Below, in pieces: positions 22,302 through 34,148 of a stretch of DNA of 64,000 nucleotides (positions are counted from its first letter, which is position 1; the number at the start of each line of letters is the position of its first letter). This DNA is from Cunninghamia lanceolata (Eukaryota > Streptophyta > Pinopsida > Cupressales > Cupressaceae). Under the pieces are notes generated by a model that was not told the origin of the DNA, did no database searches, and worked only from the letters and a program-made list of their open reading frames with translations. The stretch covers positions 9,264,501-9,328,500 of the forward strand of contig BSBN01001017.1 of assembly GCA_027924645.1 (NCBI GenBank), read 5' to 3'. Made by a program: the position numbers and the translations under genes.

Positions 22302-22560
22302 TCAACTATCCTCCCATCTAAGTGAAAAACACATAAATATCTTGTGGAAATTGTGAGTGCTTCCTATGTCTATCAACATAATTATTCTCTCTCTTTTCAT
22401 GAAACCCACTAACTTGAGAATTTTTGGGATGATAATTCCAAAAAGTGCATGATAAAAAATAGCTAGCTGGGTATCTCTTGATTTCTCATCTAGACCATTA
22501 ATGAGAACTAATACTTCTTCTTCTTCACTAGGCCCTTCAGTGTAGAACAACTTCTTTCCA
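22302..22560 (-). pseudogene. Host gypsy protease and zinc-knuckle junction
   Basis: An 82-codon minus frame: an acidic spacer (EGPSEEEEVLVLI), then KRERIIMLIDIGSTHNFH, the protease active site with Asp-Ile-Gly in place of Asp-Ser-Gly. Just upstream (about 22560-22620, minus) ICFNNNRKYS...HKCVGKKLFY is a decayed CCHC knuckle whose second Cys is Asn. The domain order is that of gypsy Gag-Pol. Confidence 0.83.
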
Positions 22561-23960
22561 ACACATTTATGTTCTCAACTATATTTTCTATTATTGTTAA
22601 AACAAATTATCCTTCTATGCTCTTTTCTTCATTTTTTTGAGTATTTAATCTAGTAGGTTGAGGGAATGGTTCTATTGGGATATTCTTAGATCAATCATGC
22701 TATTGAATCCCCAACTTCTAGGAGATAAAAAATTTCATTTTCCCTATGTTACATGATAAGAGAATTAGATATAGTATGAGGATTAAACATGCATACCTCA
22801 TGTTGGGTATGATTCTTAATCTCAACAATAAATATTTCATTTAAGATCTCCTTTATGATTGTTTCTACTAGCAAGGATAGGTTCTAAAATTGCAAAATAT
22901 AATCCATAGCCAATCCTATTGTCACAATTTGACTTTTTGGCTAAAGTAATTCTCTAATACACTATTAGTATACTACAACTATAGCTCCTTATAAAATTTG
23001 ACTATGTTACATTAAGAAACTTTTTCTTTCCTTAAACACAGTCATTGGTACCAAATAAATTTCTCTAGTTCTAGAGATAGGGAAGCAATTGTCACCTTCT
23101 ATTTACATGAAATCTAATGTACATCAATAGAATTCTCCATTTAATTTATCCAAGTAAGTGGATCTTTACAATTGAACTTATGCATATCCACTTTTGGTAA
23201 TAGGCTCTAAGATCCAAAGTGAGACTAGCATTTGGATTAGGATTAGGATTGGCTTGTCTGGACCATCTACCTTAATTGATGAAAACATGGGGTTGTGCCT
23301 TTGGTTTTACAACTGATATCTTCTAGATTTAGTCTTGGAGATAAAATATTAATTTTAGACTTTATGTTATCCATTTCTCCTTTAAATTTAGACTTGATAC
23401 TATCAATTTCTCTTTTCATAATTTTAGACTTGATATTAACTTATTTTCTCCTATCATTGCAAACTGCATATTCTACATATGGTCTTTTGGATGGTGCACT
23501 TTATCATCTAATGAAAACAACATCACATCTAGAGTCCCACCTGATCTAAAATCTAAATCTTTATCCTCTTTGTTAGGATTTTTTCCTAGTGTGTAGGAAT
23601 TATTGCTTGGACCTCCAATATGTAGCTCCATCATGATGCTACCAAATATTTCTGATAATAACTTATTCAAATAAGATAAAAATTTTATTATAACTTGCAT
23701 TCTCTTGGAACTCACTTTTCTAAAAGAATCTCCAAGAAATTCCTTCATCTATAGCCTTGGGAGTGAATTTAGTTAAAATTCTAATTCCACAATAATTCTT
23801 TCAAAGCTATCTCAAATGAGGCCTAGAGTAGCTTTAATATGTCCTTGATGAACCCTCCATAATTTTATTTTGTTAAATCACCAAATTGAAAGAGATATGT
23901 GCTTCACAATCTAACCTACTAAATCGAAATTGTTGCCTTGTTTCTTACCTTTTAGATGCC
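22560..23960 (-). pseudogene. Host gypsy gag region, heavily decayed
   Basis: Lies between the primer binding site and the zinc knuckle. The longest minus frame (23473-23748) starts MKEFLGDSFRKVSSK. It sits where the Gag N-terminus belongs, but I could not see a clean gag core. Called from position and orientation. Confidence 0.5.
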
Positions 23961-23968
23961 AACATCAT

Positions 23969-23980
23969 GCTCTAATACCA
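23969..23980 (-). promoter_or_regulatory. Primer binding site of host gypsy
   Basis: Plus-strand GCTCTAATACCA reads TGGTATTAGAGC on the minus strand, initiator tRNA-Met type. It lies 2 nt from the LTR edge. Confidence 0.88.
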
Positions 23981-23982
23981 CT

Positions 23983-24279
23983 TGGAATAAAATTACTAGC
24001 ATGAGAGAAGAATAGAATAGGAATGAAATACAAATAGTTGATAACACTCAATAATAACAAGCTCTTGAATCAAGCAATCATCCAAAAGTCTCCAACAAGA
24101 ACAAAATTTACAATCTGATGATAATAAACTAACTAGTACCTCCTATATATAATACTTATTCCATGGATGCCACCCAAACCAACCTAACTACCTATATATG
24201 ATATAACTTAATTAAAGGCTATGATAGCTACAAGTTGGCCACACATATCCCAATACAATCAATGTGTTAAGGGAAAAGC
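23983..24279 (-). repeat. 5' LTR of host gypsy
   Basis: About 297 bp. The edge next to the primer binding site is firm. The outer edge is placed where similarity with the 4.3-kb copy ends (GTTAAGGG). Confidence 0.72.
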
Positions 24280-25344
24280 ACAAGTATGTGAGTCATGCAA
24301 TTTATTATCAAATATTATGCATAAATTAAGTCCTACATAATCCCATTTTCTCTCATTCTAAAGGACTAGTCCTAATCCTTAGTTTATCCATTCGCCACCC
24401 TAGGTTTAGATCTAGAAATTGGATGACCAACCAATGTCAGTTATGTAATTTATAGAAATGAACCTTGAAATTTTAAAATTCTAATTCAAATTTGGGTATA
24501 ATGACCCAAACCTTCCAACTAGTTGTTATGTGTTGAATTGAAGTGTGAAACATTTCACTTGCTAGTGTTGGAGTTTTATTTAAGGACTAACACTAATTCA
24601 TTTAGACATGATCAATGGGCTTTCATTCCTACTTGTATGATCATTCAAAGAGAATTAGTAGAGCATGCATTATGTATCATCCACTTGCATGTAGATCTAG
24701 GGAATACTTTGATGATGCTATGCTATCTTTGATCTTTCCAAAGAGTTGTTAAATCAATATCCTAGCGGTTTGACTAAAGTAAAATATTCCTTGCCTAGCA
24801 ATCTCCTCAAAGGTGTTCTAAAACACTGTTAGTTAGCTAATATATGTCATAAACATCAAAGAGAATAGAATAATTAGATATCAAAATTTAGTAGAGTTCA
24901 GATCTATACACCAAAGCTTGCATCCATCAGCTAGGTTTAGATGAGTAGTTGTGTACATTGGTTCCATAGTTACAAAAAAATTTAGGAGACAAACAATGGG
25001 TTTTTTAATTCCAAGGCATTCATATCATCAATGTTGACTTCTCTAAATATTGGTAAATCACTTCTAGTCATTTGTCACAACATATTGCCATCAAATTACC
25101 TACCAAGTACCATTCTTTTATTCATTTAATATCTATGCAATTAGTTCAATATCATAATCAATCCCATCTTTATCTCCTAAGGTTATTTATTTATTAATAC
25201 AAATTAATTAATTTATCTTAAAACTTATGTAATAGTGCATTTTATTTCTTTATAGAACTCAAATGCTATGATATTGCCTATCCAATAATACCCTTCACCT
25301 AGGGTTTAGCAACAACAACTATCACATTTATATTTATAATAATA
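24280..25344. other. No recognisable gene
   Basis: AT-rich, with short frames only (longest 69 codons at 24523-24732, no known motif). No LTR ends or RNA gene seen. Confidence 0.5.
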
Positions 25345-25424
25345 AACTTTTTAACAAATCAAGACAGTCTATTAAATCACAAAAAACTTTTTAATAAATT
25401 AAGACAGTCTATTAAATCACAAAA
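25345..25424. repeat. 40-bp tandem duplication
   Basis: Two near-identical 40-bp copies containing AAGACAGTCTATTAAATCAC at 25361 and 25401. Confidence 0.85.
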
Positions 25425-25853
25425 AGCAAATTTTACAGAAATAAATAGCCTTTCTGCATTCATTTTGACTATAACATACTTTTCTTTTTTTTCTAAAATA
25501 TTTTTTTGGATAGAAACAATTAGATTATGTAGGTATTAGCATTTCTGTTTTTATATAGTAGATTATAATATTATGAGGGAGCATACATGTTGAAATTAAA
25601 AATTGTTCTTGGGTTCCAGTTTGTTAAAATCATCTAATGGTGGAACCTGACCCAATCACAACTCCTGATATATAGAACAAAATCCACCAGATATAAAATT
25701 CGAATTCTTATAGATTTGAACTAATTGTTACGACCAAATTTAATTAAGATCAGACCTTCAATTTGATGGTCGACGCTGCTTGACAAACAATTTTTTTGTG
25801 ATGATCATCTATGTGAAGTTGCCTTTCAAATATTAAAGTCTTACCTATTTTAG

Positions 25854-25855
<2 letters not shown>

Positions 25856-25944
<89 letters not shown>
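25856..25944. repeat. (AT)n microsatellite, about 44 units
   Basis: Uninterrupted AT dinucleotide run. The apparent Tyr-Ile frame through it is an artefact. Confidence 0.98.
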
Positions 25945-25948
<4 letters not shown>

Positions 25949-26092
25949 TTACCTGAAATCTTGTCTTTCTAACAATACAGTCTTCCTAAAATTTTAATTG
26001 TATTTTACCACTAAAATGACTAAATAGGCCATATGGCCATCAAATTTAGGCCCAGATTGAGATAGATTTGCATCCAGAATTGGGTATATGGT

Positions 26093-26148
26093 CTAACTGT
26101 TAGAGGAGACCCGGGAACAAGACCCCACAGCTCTGCGAGAACAGTTAG
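26093..26148. other. GC-rich hairpin of unknown origin
   Basis: Perfect 9-bp arms CTAACTGTT (26093-26101) and AACAGTTAG (26140-26148) enclose a 38-nt loop. The loop is much richer in G and C than its surroundings (GAGACCCGGGAACAAGACCC, then CACAGCTCTGCG). It does not fold like a tRNA. It could be a foldback-type relic or a conserved cis-element; unknown. Confidence 0.5.
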
Positions 26149-27908
26149 TTATCCCCAACTTAAAAATGTAGTTTTCAAACTTAATGCTGGAAATGAAATG
26201 ATGTGAAGACTTTTGAACATATTCTGTGGACGACATTTAGAAATTTTTGAATGGATATGATGTATGTAATATGCTGAAAAACTTTTGTGGCTTGCCTTAT
26301 TTGGAATCTTTGTATTGGATACAATGTGCATAATATGCCAAAAGCATTTTGTGAGTAACATCTGAGGGATATGATATGCTTAAAATATTTTATGTCTGCC
26401 ACTTTGGACTGTCTGCTACTTTTAACATCATGTATAAAATATGCTGGAAGAAATCCAAATCTTCAATCCATAAAGCTCTGAACGTTATCATACAGAAAAT
26501 CTTTCTAGATGAGATGTAAATATTGTTTTCAAAAAATGGTAAGGAAGTAAGAAAGGGAGAAGGAATAGCAATATTTTGAAATTAAGTAAAAGCCAAAATC
26601 AATAAATAAGATGGGACGAACTAAAAGCACCTCACGTAAATAGTCGACACTTGTCTAATGTTAGAAATATTCGTAGAGTTAAATATGTTAAAAGATCCAA
26701 AACAATAAAATGGTGTCTAACATAAGATCTAAAACCGTATAAGCTCAATGCAGTGATTGAATAGGTTGATGGGATTGATTCATGGGCACAAAGAAATATA
26801 TATTATATTTTCATGCAAATTATGAGGAAGTCCAGTGCTTTCATGTCATTTCCCTAAAGCAAAAAGTTTTTTCTTTTCCTTGGGAAACTTTCCTGCAGGG
26901 CTCATGGAGACAGTCCTTTTCTATTGTCACATGCATCTACAGTGTCACAATTTGGATTGAAAGGAGGATATATCATAATAAATATGCCAAACAACTCAAT
27001 ACCACCTTCGTTAACAAAAAAAGACAAACCAACAGCATCTTCATTAACAAATAAGACAAACCAGCTTTTCTTTTGAGCAAGAATCCCCATTCTTCACGCT
27101 TATATAATATAGCCAATCTTTGATGATGATTTTTGGGTTTGGTCCCATTCCTTTCTGATTTTGATTTCCACTCCAATGGGATTTTCTTGAGTTTATAAGT
27201 TGCGTGCATATGTAACAGTAGGCCTGTGACTTTATCAACAGTACATTTTAAAGTATATTCACATAACGTGGCTCACTTTTGATAAAATGTAATAATTGAT
27301 GATACTTCTACACACAGCTTTGATAGGTGCATGCACAACAGACGTCTCCAACACACATTCTTGATAATCATTTGAAATGCTTAGTTAATCAAAATGTTGG
27401 AGGAAGCACAGTAAAATAAGATCTGGTAGAACATGGGTATGATTATTCAAATGTGAGAAGAATCTTCATTTAAAATCATGGGTTTTTACTGTTAAGTGCT
27501 TTTCGTCTCAGTCACAATCTATCCAGTTTTAGAGCGGCCATACTCACTGATTCACATACCATTGGCTAGTTATACTAATAAGTTTTATAGTCTCTGTCAC
27601 AATACTGAAAGAACGCCACGTTGTTGTTAATGATTGCAAGAAGTTACTGATTCTTAATAGAGTTCTACGGGAAATGATATCACTTCAAGGAGTTGTGTGC
27701 CTTCCAAATGTTTAATTATTGGTACTTTACCATCTTCCTTAATAATGTACTGAAATGACATTCTTCTTTTTATTCTTTTTCTTTTAATGAATACTTACTC
27801 CTTAATAATCCACTGAAATGACAATATTTTATATTCTTCATTTTTGCTTTAAATGAATACTTCCTCTACAATATTCTTTTGGTACAAATTGGGTGATAGT
27901 TTTAGCTT
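26149..27908. other. No recognisable gene
   Basis: Frames of up to 90 codons (26782-27054) and overlapping antisense frames show no domain and no codon regularity. Composition is slightly less AT-biased than the neighbours, so a relic of single-copy DNA is possible. No retroelement motif seen. Confidence 0.45.
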
Positions 27909-28366
27909 TCAAATGTTTTGGGTTATATTGTTGGACTCATCCTTATGGTAAGGATGATATTAATATTTTGAAATAAACAATAATAAGTGTCACATAGTGG
28001 CTAATACCTCTTTTTACTTTGTTATTGTAATTTGTTTTGTTTGCGAGATAATTTTCTTTTATTTGGATGAAAGATTACATTCGTAATGATTTTTACACAA
28101 AAATTAACCATAAATAATTTGAATAATTTCTAATTATTCAAATGTTTTGGGTTATATTGTTGGACTCATTGTTATGGCAAGGATGATATCAATATTTTGG
28201 AATAAACAGCAACAAGTGTCATATGGTGGCTAGTATCTCTTTTTAGTTTATTATTGTAATTTGTTTTGTTTGTGAGATAATTTTCTTTTATTTGGATGAA
28301 AGATTACGTTTGTAATGGTTTTTACACAAAAATTAACCATAGATAATTTGAATTATTTATAGGTAT
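27909..28366. repeat. 229-bp tandem duplication
   Basis: Two head-to-tail copies starting at 27909 and 28138 with TCAAATGTTTTGGG. They share GGACTCATYSTTATGG, GAGATAATTTTC and TTACACAAAAATTAACCAT blocks; differences are mostly substitutions. Confidence 0.92.
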
Positions 28367-28400
28367 TTTTATAGAAAAGGGATGAAGCAAGATTAAATAA

Positions 28401-28715
28401 TAGAAAATTGTTATATTAAATGTTAGTAAAAATTATAATTGTTGATTTTTTACTATGATCAAATTATTAGCCATGGATTAATAGTTCCTATGATGAGGTT
28501 TCTATAAACTTTGATTTAACCAAATATGATATGAAAGGAGAATTATCAAAAGGAGAATAGAAAATTGTAATAATAAATGTCAGTGTAAAATATTATTGTT
28601 GATTTTTTACTATGATCAGATTATTAGCCATGGATTAATAGTTCCTATGATGAGGTTTCTATAAACTTAGATTTAACCAAATACGATATCAAAGGAGAAT
28701 TTGCAAAAGGAGAGG
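28401..28715. repeat. 157-bp tandem duplication
   Basis: Two copies starting at 28401 and 28558 (TAGAAAATTGT). They share TTAGCCATGGATTAATAGTT and CCTATGATGAGGTTTC. It lies immediately downstream of the 229-bp duplication. Confidence 0.92.
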
Positions 28716-29785
28716 AATTTCTTTGAATTATGGATTATTCATATGTTGTGTTGTCTTTATATTGCTTGGTGAGAGTGATCAAGATAATGCATAACCACAA
28801 AATATGTCAAATTTAAAAATAAAACATAATATAATTTAAATAGATAATATTTATAGTAGTGATAATTTAATATTAATGCATATATTTTAAAATATGAAAC
28901 TCAATTTTGATAGTTGGTTGTTAGACAAAAAGTACCTATTATGTGTGAGGACCACCTTTTTTTGTAATCTCATTCAAAGTTGTTATACCTATTTTGGACA
29001 CTAATACTAGTTGATTTGCACCCTTAAATTTTGGACTATGCTCATAATGATAAACTAGTGTAGATAGTGTGATTATGGTTAGAGTGACTTAGTTTTATGA
29101 GCATATTGTGTTGATCTAGATTAGTGGATTTTTATGGTCAATTATTATCATTCATATGTTGGGTGTACAATTGAGACTAGATGAGTATGCTCACTTGAGA
29201 CTAACCTTGTGGTGTGTTTAATAGATATAAGCTTTCATGCTCTCTATTTTGTCATGGCTAGATTAATGCAGGTGAATTACATATATATATTCTGGGTACA
29301 TTTATTTAATCTAATTCTAAATCAAATTGATAGTTATGAATAAGGTGTCTACAAATGCTAAATTTTAAGAAATTAACATGGACTAACATTATGAGTTATA
29401 GGTGAAATTAAATTATTTAAAATGTGTAATTGTGGTAATTAGTAGGTTGAGTTGTGATAATTGTGCAAATAAATAAGTTTTCTATTATGTATGGATATGA
29501 TTAAATTATCATTATAATTGATTCAACTATCTTTTGGATGTATTTGATGGTTGTTTTTAGTGTCCAAGTGATTACAAATTTCCAATAAAAAATAATTTGG
29601 AGATCCTCTAAAACCTTGACTATGTCTTTTCCTACTAACAACATGGTCTTAGTCCATGAGGGTACCAAGACCTTTTTTGTGATAAATTGTTATAGTGTTA
29701 ATTGTTAAATTATTTTAATTAATTTTAAATTATGTATATAAGCTGAGTTAGGCATGATTTATGAGATGGGAGTCCCCTTAGGATG
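28716..29785. other. No recognisable gene
   Basis: AT-rich, no long frame, no LTR end or RNA gene seen. Confidence 0.5.
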
Positions 29786-30619
29786 TGTGACATCAAAAAT
29801 TGCATGTACCCTTGCAATTTCACACTATATTTTGGCCTTGCTTTAGTGTCCATTCCCTTAGTTTGTTTGTAGGATCATTTTATCCCTTGCATTATCCTTT
29901 TTCCTTCCCATGGTAATTAGGCATTGTTTCTTGTGTTATCTTTTTGTTAAGTTTTGTTTTTACTTTTGTGTTATCCCTGTGATCTTCTATTGTCATCATT
30001 TTTGAGCCCAAATTGTCTAGACACTAGCACTTCTCATGGACATCCATGTGACACACTAGCATCTCATGACAATTTCTTGTTTGGTAGCCATTTGTGAGTG
30101 TTTCTCCACTCATCACTTTTGCAAGTTAGTGGTGACAACTTGGAATGATTCAAAATGGCTCATCAACCTCTTCCTCTTCCTCTTCCCTCCTCTTCTCTTT
30201 TTTGAATCAATATTTTCACTCTTGCATTTCTCTTGGCTCTCTCTTGGAACTTTCTTACACTCTACAGCTTTCTACAACATTCTCCTTCAACTCCCTTGTC
30301 CTCTTAGCTTCCTCAAGCCTCTGCAAGTGATATTGGTCTTGTTTCATTACAAGCATTCATTTTGTTATGCCCTTAAGAACCTTGGAATATTCACATCCTA
30401 TCAATATTTAATTTATTTACTATTATTATTTCTAAATGCACTTATATTAAGAGCACACACTATTTTCTAGTTATCTATCTTGGCTGCTGTGGAGGTAGAA
30501 ATGCCAAAGCAAGGGTTTTACCTAAAGGTAAAACCACAAACAACCTGAATAAATTTTCTTGTTCTTTCCAACTATAGGTTTCTAATTCAGAGAAGATACC
30601 TATCTTCCTAGAGGTTTGG
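29786..30619 (+). repeat. Probable truncated LTR related to element C
   Basis: Starts TGTGACATCAAAAATTGCA and soon reaches TTGCAATTTCACACTA. This parallels the start of element C's LTR (TGTAGCATCGTAAATT, then TTACAATTTCACGCTA). The far end carries TGTGGAGGTAGAAATGCC where C has TGTGGAGGTGGGAACACC. The middle has diverged. It ends where element C begins and no second end is found. The 134-codon frame inside it (30066-30470) is Ser/Leu/Phe-rich and probably chance. Confidence 0.45.
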
Positions 30620-31816
30620 TGTACATAGCATCGTAAATTCTCACCGCTTACAATTTCACGCTAGGTTTATCACTCAGTTTAGCGTGTATGTTTATTTTTT
30701 CTTAACATGTACCCATTTTACCACTTTGCTAAGAAATTAGGTTAAGTCCCTTGTTAGCAGCCCCTTCGAGGAAAAAAATCACCAGGACACTAGCACCCAA
30801 CGCTGGTGTCCCACCACTTTGGCTCTAAAAGATCTTGAATCTTGAAGTGTCAACCTTGTTGTCTTGAGAAACACACCTTGTCGGCCTTACCTCAAAAAGT
30901 ACTTGGGATTCGTATATAAACAACTCTCTCTCTCCCTCATTTTTATATAAATGATATAGGGACATATACATGATAGATGAAGGATACATACATGATCAAT
31001 CTAAAAGCTCTCTACAACTAGGATATGAATTCTCTCTAAAGAAGCTCTCTACTTGTGAAGATTATTTTTTATTTGCACTAACACTTGCAGGTATATGAGG
31101 AAGCTTCTTCTTTCCTCCATCAACTCCTTGTGGGTAATTTGTGTTACGACAGCAATCTAGCAAGGGTTTCATACTTATGGTAAGATCATTTCATTATACT
31201 TGTTTATACCAATACTTATTAGTTGATTTGCCTTTGTTCATTGCAAACACACACTCTCTATCATCATCATCATTGTTGTTGTGGAGGTGGGAACACCAAC
31301 ATGGGGTTTGAATTAGGCAAGCCCTTATACAATACAGCCATTTTCCCTCTTTTGTGTCTGCAGATTGCAATAGAAGTTTTTGACATCGAAGAGAGACAGG
31401 AAGATGAAAAGATAAGTATAGATATTGTCGCATAGAAGTTCAAACCAAAACCCTAAAGACACTAGTGCCTAATGCTAGTGTCCTACCAATTTTGCCCCTA
31501 CTTCTGACGCCATGTTCCATTCTATCTATCCTTTTCTGTTATGCTCCTATTTTCTAGAAACTGTAACAATTATTTGCACTTTTCCTTAGTTGGTCTATTA
31601 GTTCTTCATATTGCTTAGTTTAATCAGTACATTAGTCATCAATCTTTCATCTTTGCAACAAAGGAATAGAGCTCCCACCAACCTAGCTTGGCTCTTCTCT
31701 AGGGACAACAACCAAGCCTTGAGTCATTGGAAGCTTGTGTTCCAATGGTATGTAGAGAGAAAGGGTTGATCTAGGTTAGTTCATCAATTAGTCTAGATCT
31801 CTTTTCCCACATAACA
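30620..31816 (+). repeat. 5' LTR of element C
   Basis: Begins TGTACATAGCATCG and ends CCCACATAACA. It contains an imperfect inverted pair GACACTAGCACC/GGTGTCC-type around 30785-30812, a TATAAATGATATAGG block near 30946, and an intron-like donor and acceptor (see 31180-31363). Confidence 0.83.
31180..31363 (+). promoter_or_regulatory. Possible intron in LTR of element C
   Basis: A donor-like GTAAGATC follows ATACTTATG at 31180. An acceptor-like Py-rich tract TTTTCCCTCTTTTGTGTCTG ends in CAG at 31363. The 3' LTR keeps the donor at 37521 and a TAG acceptor at 37693. Element B keeps the Py tract but not the donor. Sequence resemblance only. Confidence 0.3.
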
Positions 31817-32153
31817 TTTTTGTGAACCTAACATGCTTGCAACCTTCTTTGTCTTTGTTGTGTTTGATTAGTTGATTAATTGATTAGACACTTCTATTGC
31901 ATATCTTATTTTATCTTGTGTATTTAGTTTAGAAAGCAAAGCACACTTAAAAATTTGTCTTTTCTTTTAGATTAGAAAACAAAAACTTTCTTTCTTCTAA
32001 CATATCATTAGCATATCCATCTTGTCGTCACCTTCTTCTCTCTATCACTTCCTAGGAGGACACGAGTGTTTTCAAACTTGTAATTACTTTATGAGTTTTA
32101 CGACCTGATGCTCTAAATATGAACATCCTATAAGAATAAGTTATCAAATCCTA
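31817..32153 (+). other. Leader of element C, non-coding
   Basis: Begins TTTTTGTGAACCTAAC, similar to the first bases after element B's LTR. No clear primer binding site beginning TGG. Confidence 0.4.
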
Positions 32154-33770
32154 ATGTGTTTGCTTGCTTTAAATAGCTTCGGTGTTTCAACATCAAAACC
32201 CAAATTCCCTAACTTATTCATCCCAGGAAGTTCTAGAACACAACCATCTCTAGATCACATTCCCACCTTGCCATTGATCTTTGAGACACAACCTTCTCTT
32301 GACTCTCTTGAGATAGACAACTCCGTGGCCCATATTCCTAAAGCCTGAATTCAAAAGTTAGATAAAGAGTTGGCTAGTTTCCAGCAATTCTTGGGCACAT
32401 AATATTTGGCTGGGGAAGTCATTCCTCTTATAGAGAATCTCATAAGACTGTTACTTGATGATCCACAAGGTGTCAAAGTTCTACGTAGCCTAGCTCACAT
32501 AGTGGATACTAACATTATGATGTCATCTAGCTACGTAGAAGTCCTCAACAAGATGTCCTCTCTAAACCAAATAGGGACACAAGTGTCGATACCCATGTCG
32601 AAATCTGCTATTTCAACAGTCACTTCTTTCATTGTCACCACCACTATAGAGTCTGGTAATAGTGCCAACACTAGTTCTAGGGTAATAGGTGGTGATCCTA
32701 TAAACCAATATAGCTTCCTCCTACCTTCCTTTGCCTCCAGTTTCCTTATCATAATGCTAGTTCAAATGTTTCCCAACATGTTGTTAGCCAGTCTCATCCA
32801 CAATTCACTTACCAAAATACCAACCACATTGTTTTGCAACCTCTTGTTACCTTTGCTCCTTCATATGCTAGCCACTTACAAATCACTCCACTTTCTGACC
32901 CCATAATCAACCAACTATAGCAAAATGTCAATTCCCTACAACAACAATTAAAAAACACAAGTCAAAGCCAATCCTAACCTACCATCCCATCCTATTACAC
33001 TCAAAGCCTATTACTAATCACTATCCTAAAAACTCCAATACCTAATAAATTTGTAGTACCCCGTTTTGAGAAATACACTGGAAAAGGAGACCATAATAAC
33101 CATGCATCAGCCTTTACCATTTTGTGAAGTGACTTTATTTTTGAAGATGATCTCTTAGCTAAGCTATTTCCTTGATCACTAAAAGACATAGCCTCGTATT
33201 GGTTATGCTCATTACCTAATAACTCAATTCATTCTTTACAACAACTTGTCAATCAATTCCTCCAACATTTCCAAGCCAACATTGGACCTCAAGTCACATT
33301 AACCGATTTAGTTCATTATAAGCAAGAAGCGAAGGAAAAAGTGATTGAATTCATAGGGAATTCCAAAGCCCTCTTATCTTAAATTACGTATTCTCTCCTT
33401 GATGCTGATGTGCAAAGGGTTTTCATAGGAAATGTGTAACCACACATCCGTGACAAAATATTGTTGATGCGCTATCCTTCATTTACACATCTTTGCACGA
33501 CTCTTCGTGATTACCAACTATCGGTTATCCAGTATGAGGGATCTTCCTCGTCAGCTCCCATTGGCCAGTCCAAAGCCACTACCACATAATACCACTCATT
33601 TAAGAAATAAAACAAAAAATTATCAAATTAACTCTCATTCTTCCAACCATATTCAATTACAAGTCGCAGCCGCAACACCTTCTACTATGGACCCCTACAA
33701 ATTTAGACCAAAGACTCGACATTTTTCCCAACTTTCTAAATCTCACCATTCCATAATGATGTAGCTTCTT
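32154..33770 (+). pseudogene. Element C gag with retrotransposon-gag core
   Basis: The frame 32406-32906 encodes a Gag N-terminal part (GEVIPLIENLIRLLLDDPQG) that loses sense after about 110 codons. The core lies at about 33036-33540 in another frame. There FEKYTGKGDHNNHASAF, LAKLFP.SLKDIASYW and LVNQFLQHFQANIG, then TLTDLVHYKQE, follow the retrotrans_gag family pattern (GxGDPxxHLxxF; LFPxSLxGxAxxWF; FxxQF). At least four in-frame stops interrupt it. The remainder to 33770 is Ser/Thr/Asn-rich. Confidence 0.82.
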
Positions 33771-33849
33771 AATAACAACCTCATCCAGCTTCCACCCATT
33801 CACCTTATTGACACTACCAAACTACTACCTCCTTCTTACGACCTAAAGG

Positions 33850-33960
33850 CCTTTTGTCAATACCACTGAACATCAGGACATGACACCAAGTGATGCATGC
33901 ATCTTAAGCACAAAGTACAAGACCTCATTAACTCTAATGTTATTCAGATGGCTAGTGAAA
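33850..33960 (+). pseudogene. Element C zinc knuckle, damaged
   Basis: Reads FCQYH, then TSGHDTK, then CMHLKHKVQDLI. This is a C-x2-H-x4-GH-x4-C knuckle followed by a helical block, the form usual in Tat-lineage Gag. Two stops fall inside it. Here the knuckle is upstream of protease, in contrast to element B. Confidence 0.72.
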
Positions 33961-34148
33961 ATGACAAAGGAAATAAATCTATATCTCTATCGAATCAAAA
34001 CTTGCAAATTTACACAAATCCACTACCCTGCCATTTAGCTAACCTTGTAGAAACATCTATCGATAGAGTACCTACTTCTATATCTTCTAATCACAAAGAC
34101 AAAATTCTAAGAAACCTAGTTTCCATGGTAGATGCTCTCCCTCACTAA

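Larger units (their letters stand above)
4130..24280 (-). mobile_element. Nested host Ty3/gypsy element, minus strand
   Basis: Related LTRs lie at about 4130-4345 and 23983-24279. A minus-strand primer binding site lies at 23969-23980. Reading down from 24 kb come gag, zinc knuckle, protease (about 22.4 kb), RT (about 21.3-22.0 kb), the integrase zinc-binding region (21.0-21.2 kb), integrase core (11.6-12.0 kb) and integrase C-terminus (4.5-4.95 kb). The two gaps are filled by plus-strand elements A and B. Removing them leaves roughly 4.5 kb, short for a gypsy element because most of RNase H is missing. Domain order PR-RT-IN shows Ty3/gypsy. Outer ends and target duplication could not be fixed; the low-coordinate LTR looks truncated. 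Many stops and frameshifts make it inactive. Confidence 0.88.

Noticed and set aside
25750..25947. 65-codon frame with a Tyr-Ile repeat
   Set aside because: It is the translation of an (AT)n microsatellite.
26093..26148. tRNA or small structured RNA gene
   Set aside because: Only one stem can be drawn; no D, anticodon or T arms and no A/B box spacing.
26782..27209. Overlapping 60-90-codon frames on both strands as a possible host exon
   Set aside because: No splice-site-bounded homologous domain, no codon bias, and sense and antisense frames are equally open.
30066..30470. 134-codon hydrophobic frame, possibly a membrane protein
   Set aside because: It lies in the middle of a probable LTR fragment, has a Py-rich composition that gives Leu/Phe/Ser codons, and shows no conserved motif.
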